Shown here: positions 33,247-33,718 of the stretch, piece by piece
Layout of the letters: each line of letters begins with the position of its first letter
Position numbering within the stretch: position 1 is the stretch's first letter
Source: Azolla pinnata
Lineage: Eukaryota > Streptophyta > Polypodiopsida > Salviniales > Salviniaceae
Length of the DNA: 33,718 bases
Direction of reading: 5' to 3'
Assembly (NCBI GenBank): GCA_037176905.1
Contig: JBBBWG010002203.1
Span: 1-33,718, forward strand
Position numbers and translations under genes: made by a program
The notes under the pieces: generated by a model
Told to the model about the DNA's origin: nothing
What the model saw: the letters and a program-made list of their open reading frames with translations, nothing else
The model's database searches: none

Positions 33247-33282
33247 ATGATGATGATGATGATGATGATGGGCAATGGGTGA
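33247..33282 (+). promoter_or_regulatory. ATG-repeat upstream ORF overlapping the GRAS start
   Basis: Eight consecutive ATG codons (33247-33270) arise from a (GAT)n microsatellite and read on as Gly-Asn-Gly to the TGA at 33280-33282. This short ORF overlaps the main ATG at 33275 in another frame. If transcribed it should lower or tune initiation at the GRAS start; this is inference. Confidence 0.55.
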
Positions 33283-33437
33283 AGATCGCGGCGGCGGCGG
33301 CGTGGCAGGGGCCATGTTGGAGCTCGACGTGCGCGAGTCGGGCTGGGCGGTGGCGCTGCTGCAGGAGTGCGGTGCCCTGATGGCCGGCCTCGAGCTCGAG
33401 CCCAGCGATCCTTGTCCGGATCTCCTCCTCCGACAGG

Positions 33438-33477
<40 letters not shown>

Positions 33478-33718
33478 GGAACAACAACAACAACAATGGG
33501 AGCAACAACAACAGCAATGGGAGCAACTGCTACTGCTACAACAACAATGGGAGCACGAGGATCGGCGGCGGGGGCGCATCGAGCAGCTGCTGTGGGTGCT
33601 GAACGAGCTCGCGTCGCCGTACGGCTCGCACGAGCAGCGGCTGGCGTGGGCTTCCACACGGGCGCTCGTGAGCCGGCTGGCGCCGCCGTGGCCTGGGCCG
33701 GGGCCGGGGCGGGGGCCG
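33275..33718 (+). CDS. GRAS-family transcription regulator, SHORT-ROOT-like, 5' part (runs off right edge)
   Basis: Plant GRAS regulators act in the nucleus; the SHR subgroup controls tissue patterning. The open frame gives 148 residues without a stop. SGWAVALLQECGALMAG resembles the start of leucine-heptad region I. LLWVLNELASPYGSHEQRLA closely resembles the GRAS signature LNEL-SPYGD-Q-LA, best matched by SHR-type proteins; ALVSRLAPP follows. Between these two blocks, normally about 20 residues apart, lies a long insertion: Gln-12, then repeats of five Gln plus Trp-Glu, then LLLLQQQWE. An in-frame TGA at 33266-33268 precedes the chosen start at 33275; ATG 33314 is the alternative. The core GRAS domain is outside the window, so the subfamily is tentative. 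Confidence 0.8.
33434..33550 (+). repeat. (CAA)n coding repeat in the GRAS gene
   Basis: Twelve CAA codons followed by units of five CAA/CAG plus TGG GAA/GAG, encoding QQQQQWE repeats inside heptad region I. Confidence 0.95.

Noticed and set aside
32853..33659. 268-residue and 207-residue minus-strand open frames
   Set aside because: Val/Pro/Ala and Cys/Ser runs mirror the (CAA)n, (GAT)n and GC-rich DNA of the GRAS gene on the other strand.
1..33718. A co-ordinated gene cluster or new multi-gene system
   Set aside because: The six genes belong to unrelated pathways, lie on both strands with their own regions, and are known plant families; nothing suggests joint function.

Overview
The window looks like nuclear DNA of a land plant. 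It has spliced genes with GT-AG introns, plastid-type N-terminal extensions, an allene oxide cyclase gene, the start of a GRAS (SHORT-ROOT-like) regulator, Ty1/copia and LINE relics, MITEs, and many telomere-type CCCTAAA/TTTAGGG tracts. The exact lineage cannot be fixed from sequence alone. The unusual amount of simple-sequence DNA and the diverged allene oxide cyclase would fit a seed-free plant, but that is inference.

Six protein genes can be reconstructed by joining exons. (1) HGPRT, + strand, 3' part only (exons 2940-7112; the first exon is off the left edge). (2) Allene oxide cyclase, +, complete in five exons (12299-14049). (3) Sirohydrochlorin ferrochelatase SIRB, -, five exons (16197-21300). 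(4) NAA30/MAK3, catalytic subunit of the NatC acetyltransferase, +, four exons (23374-26139), with an unusual histidine-rich tail. (5) A UPF0301/AlgH-like (DUF179) protein, -, four exons including a 33-nt microexon (27352-30654). (6) A GRAS protein, +, cut by the right edge (33275-33718). The coding sums of genes 2 to 5 all close in frame (936, 504, 729 and 1107 nt including stops), which supports the splice calls.

Layout: 1-2939 is HGPRT intron with an AG microsatellite, a 217-bp tandem duplication, an internally deleted copia element on the minus strand, and three diverged copies of the region around the next splice acceptor. 3111-6707 is a second HGPRT intron with a 447-bp Mutator-like MITE and a degenerate LINE. 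7113-9950 is non-coding, ending in CATG and CAT/CAC repeats. 9965-11733 is an interstitial telomere-like satellite that ends about 400 bp before the AOC TATA box. AOC and SIRB are convergent. SIRB and NAA30 are divergent across a GATC-rich minisatellite and a regular array of ATACGG dyads. NAA30 and the UPF0301 gene are convergent. The UPF0301 promoter side is filled by MITEs, then more telomere-like sequence, then the GRAS gene.

These are housekeeping or hormone genes of different pathways: purine salvage, jasmonate/OPDA synthesis, siroheme synthesis, N-terminal acetylation, an uncharacterised plastid-type protein and a developmental regulator. Nothing indicates that they act as a cluster. 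No new multi-gene system was found. The most unusual signals are the dyad array upstream of NAA30, the His-rich NAA30 tail, the telomere-like satellite, the triplicated HGPRT acceptor region, and the ATG-repeat upstream ORF overlapping the GRAS start.
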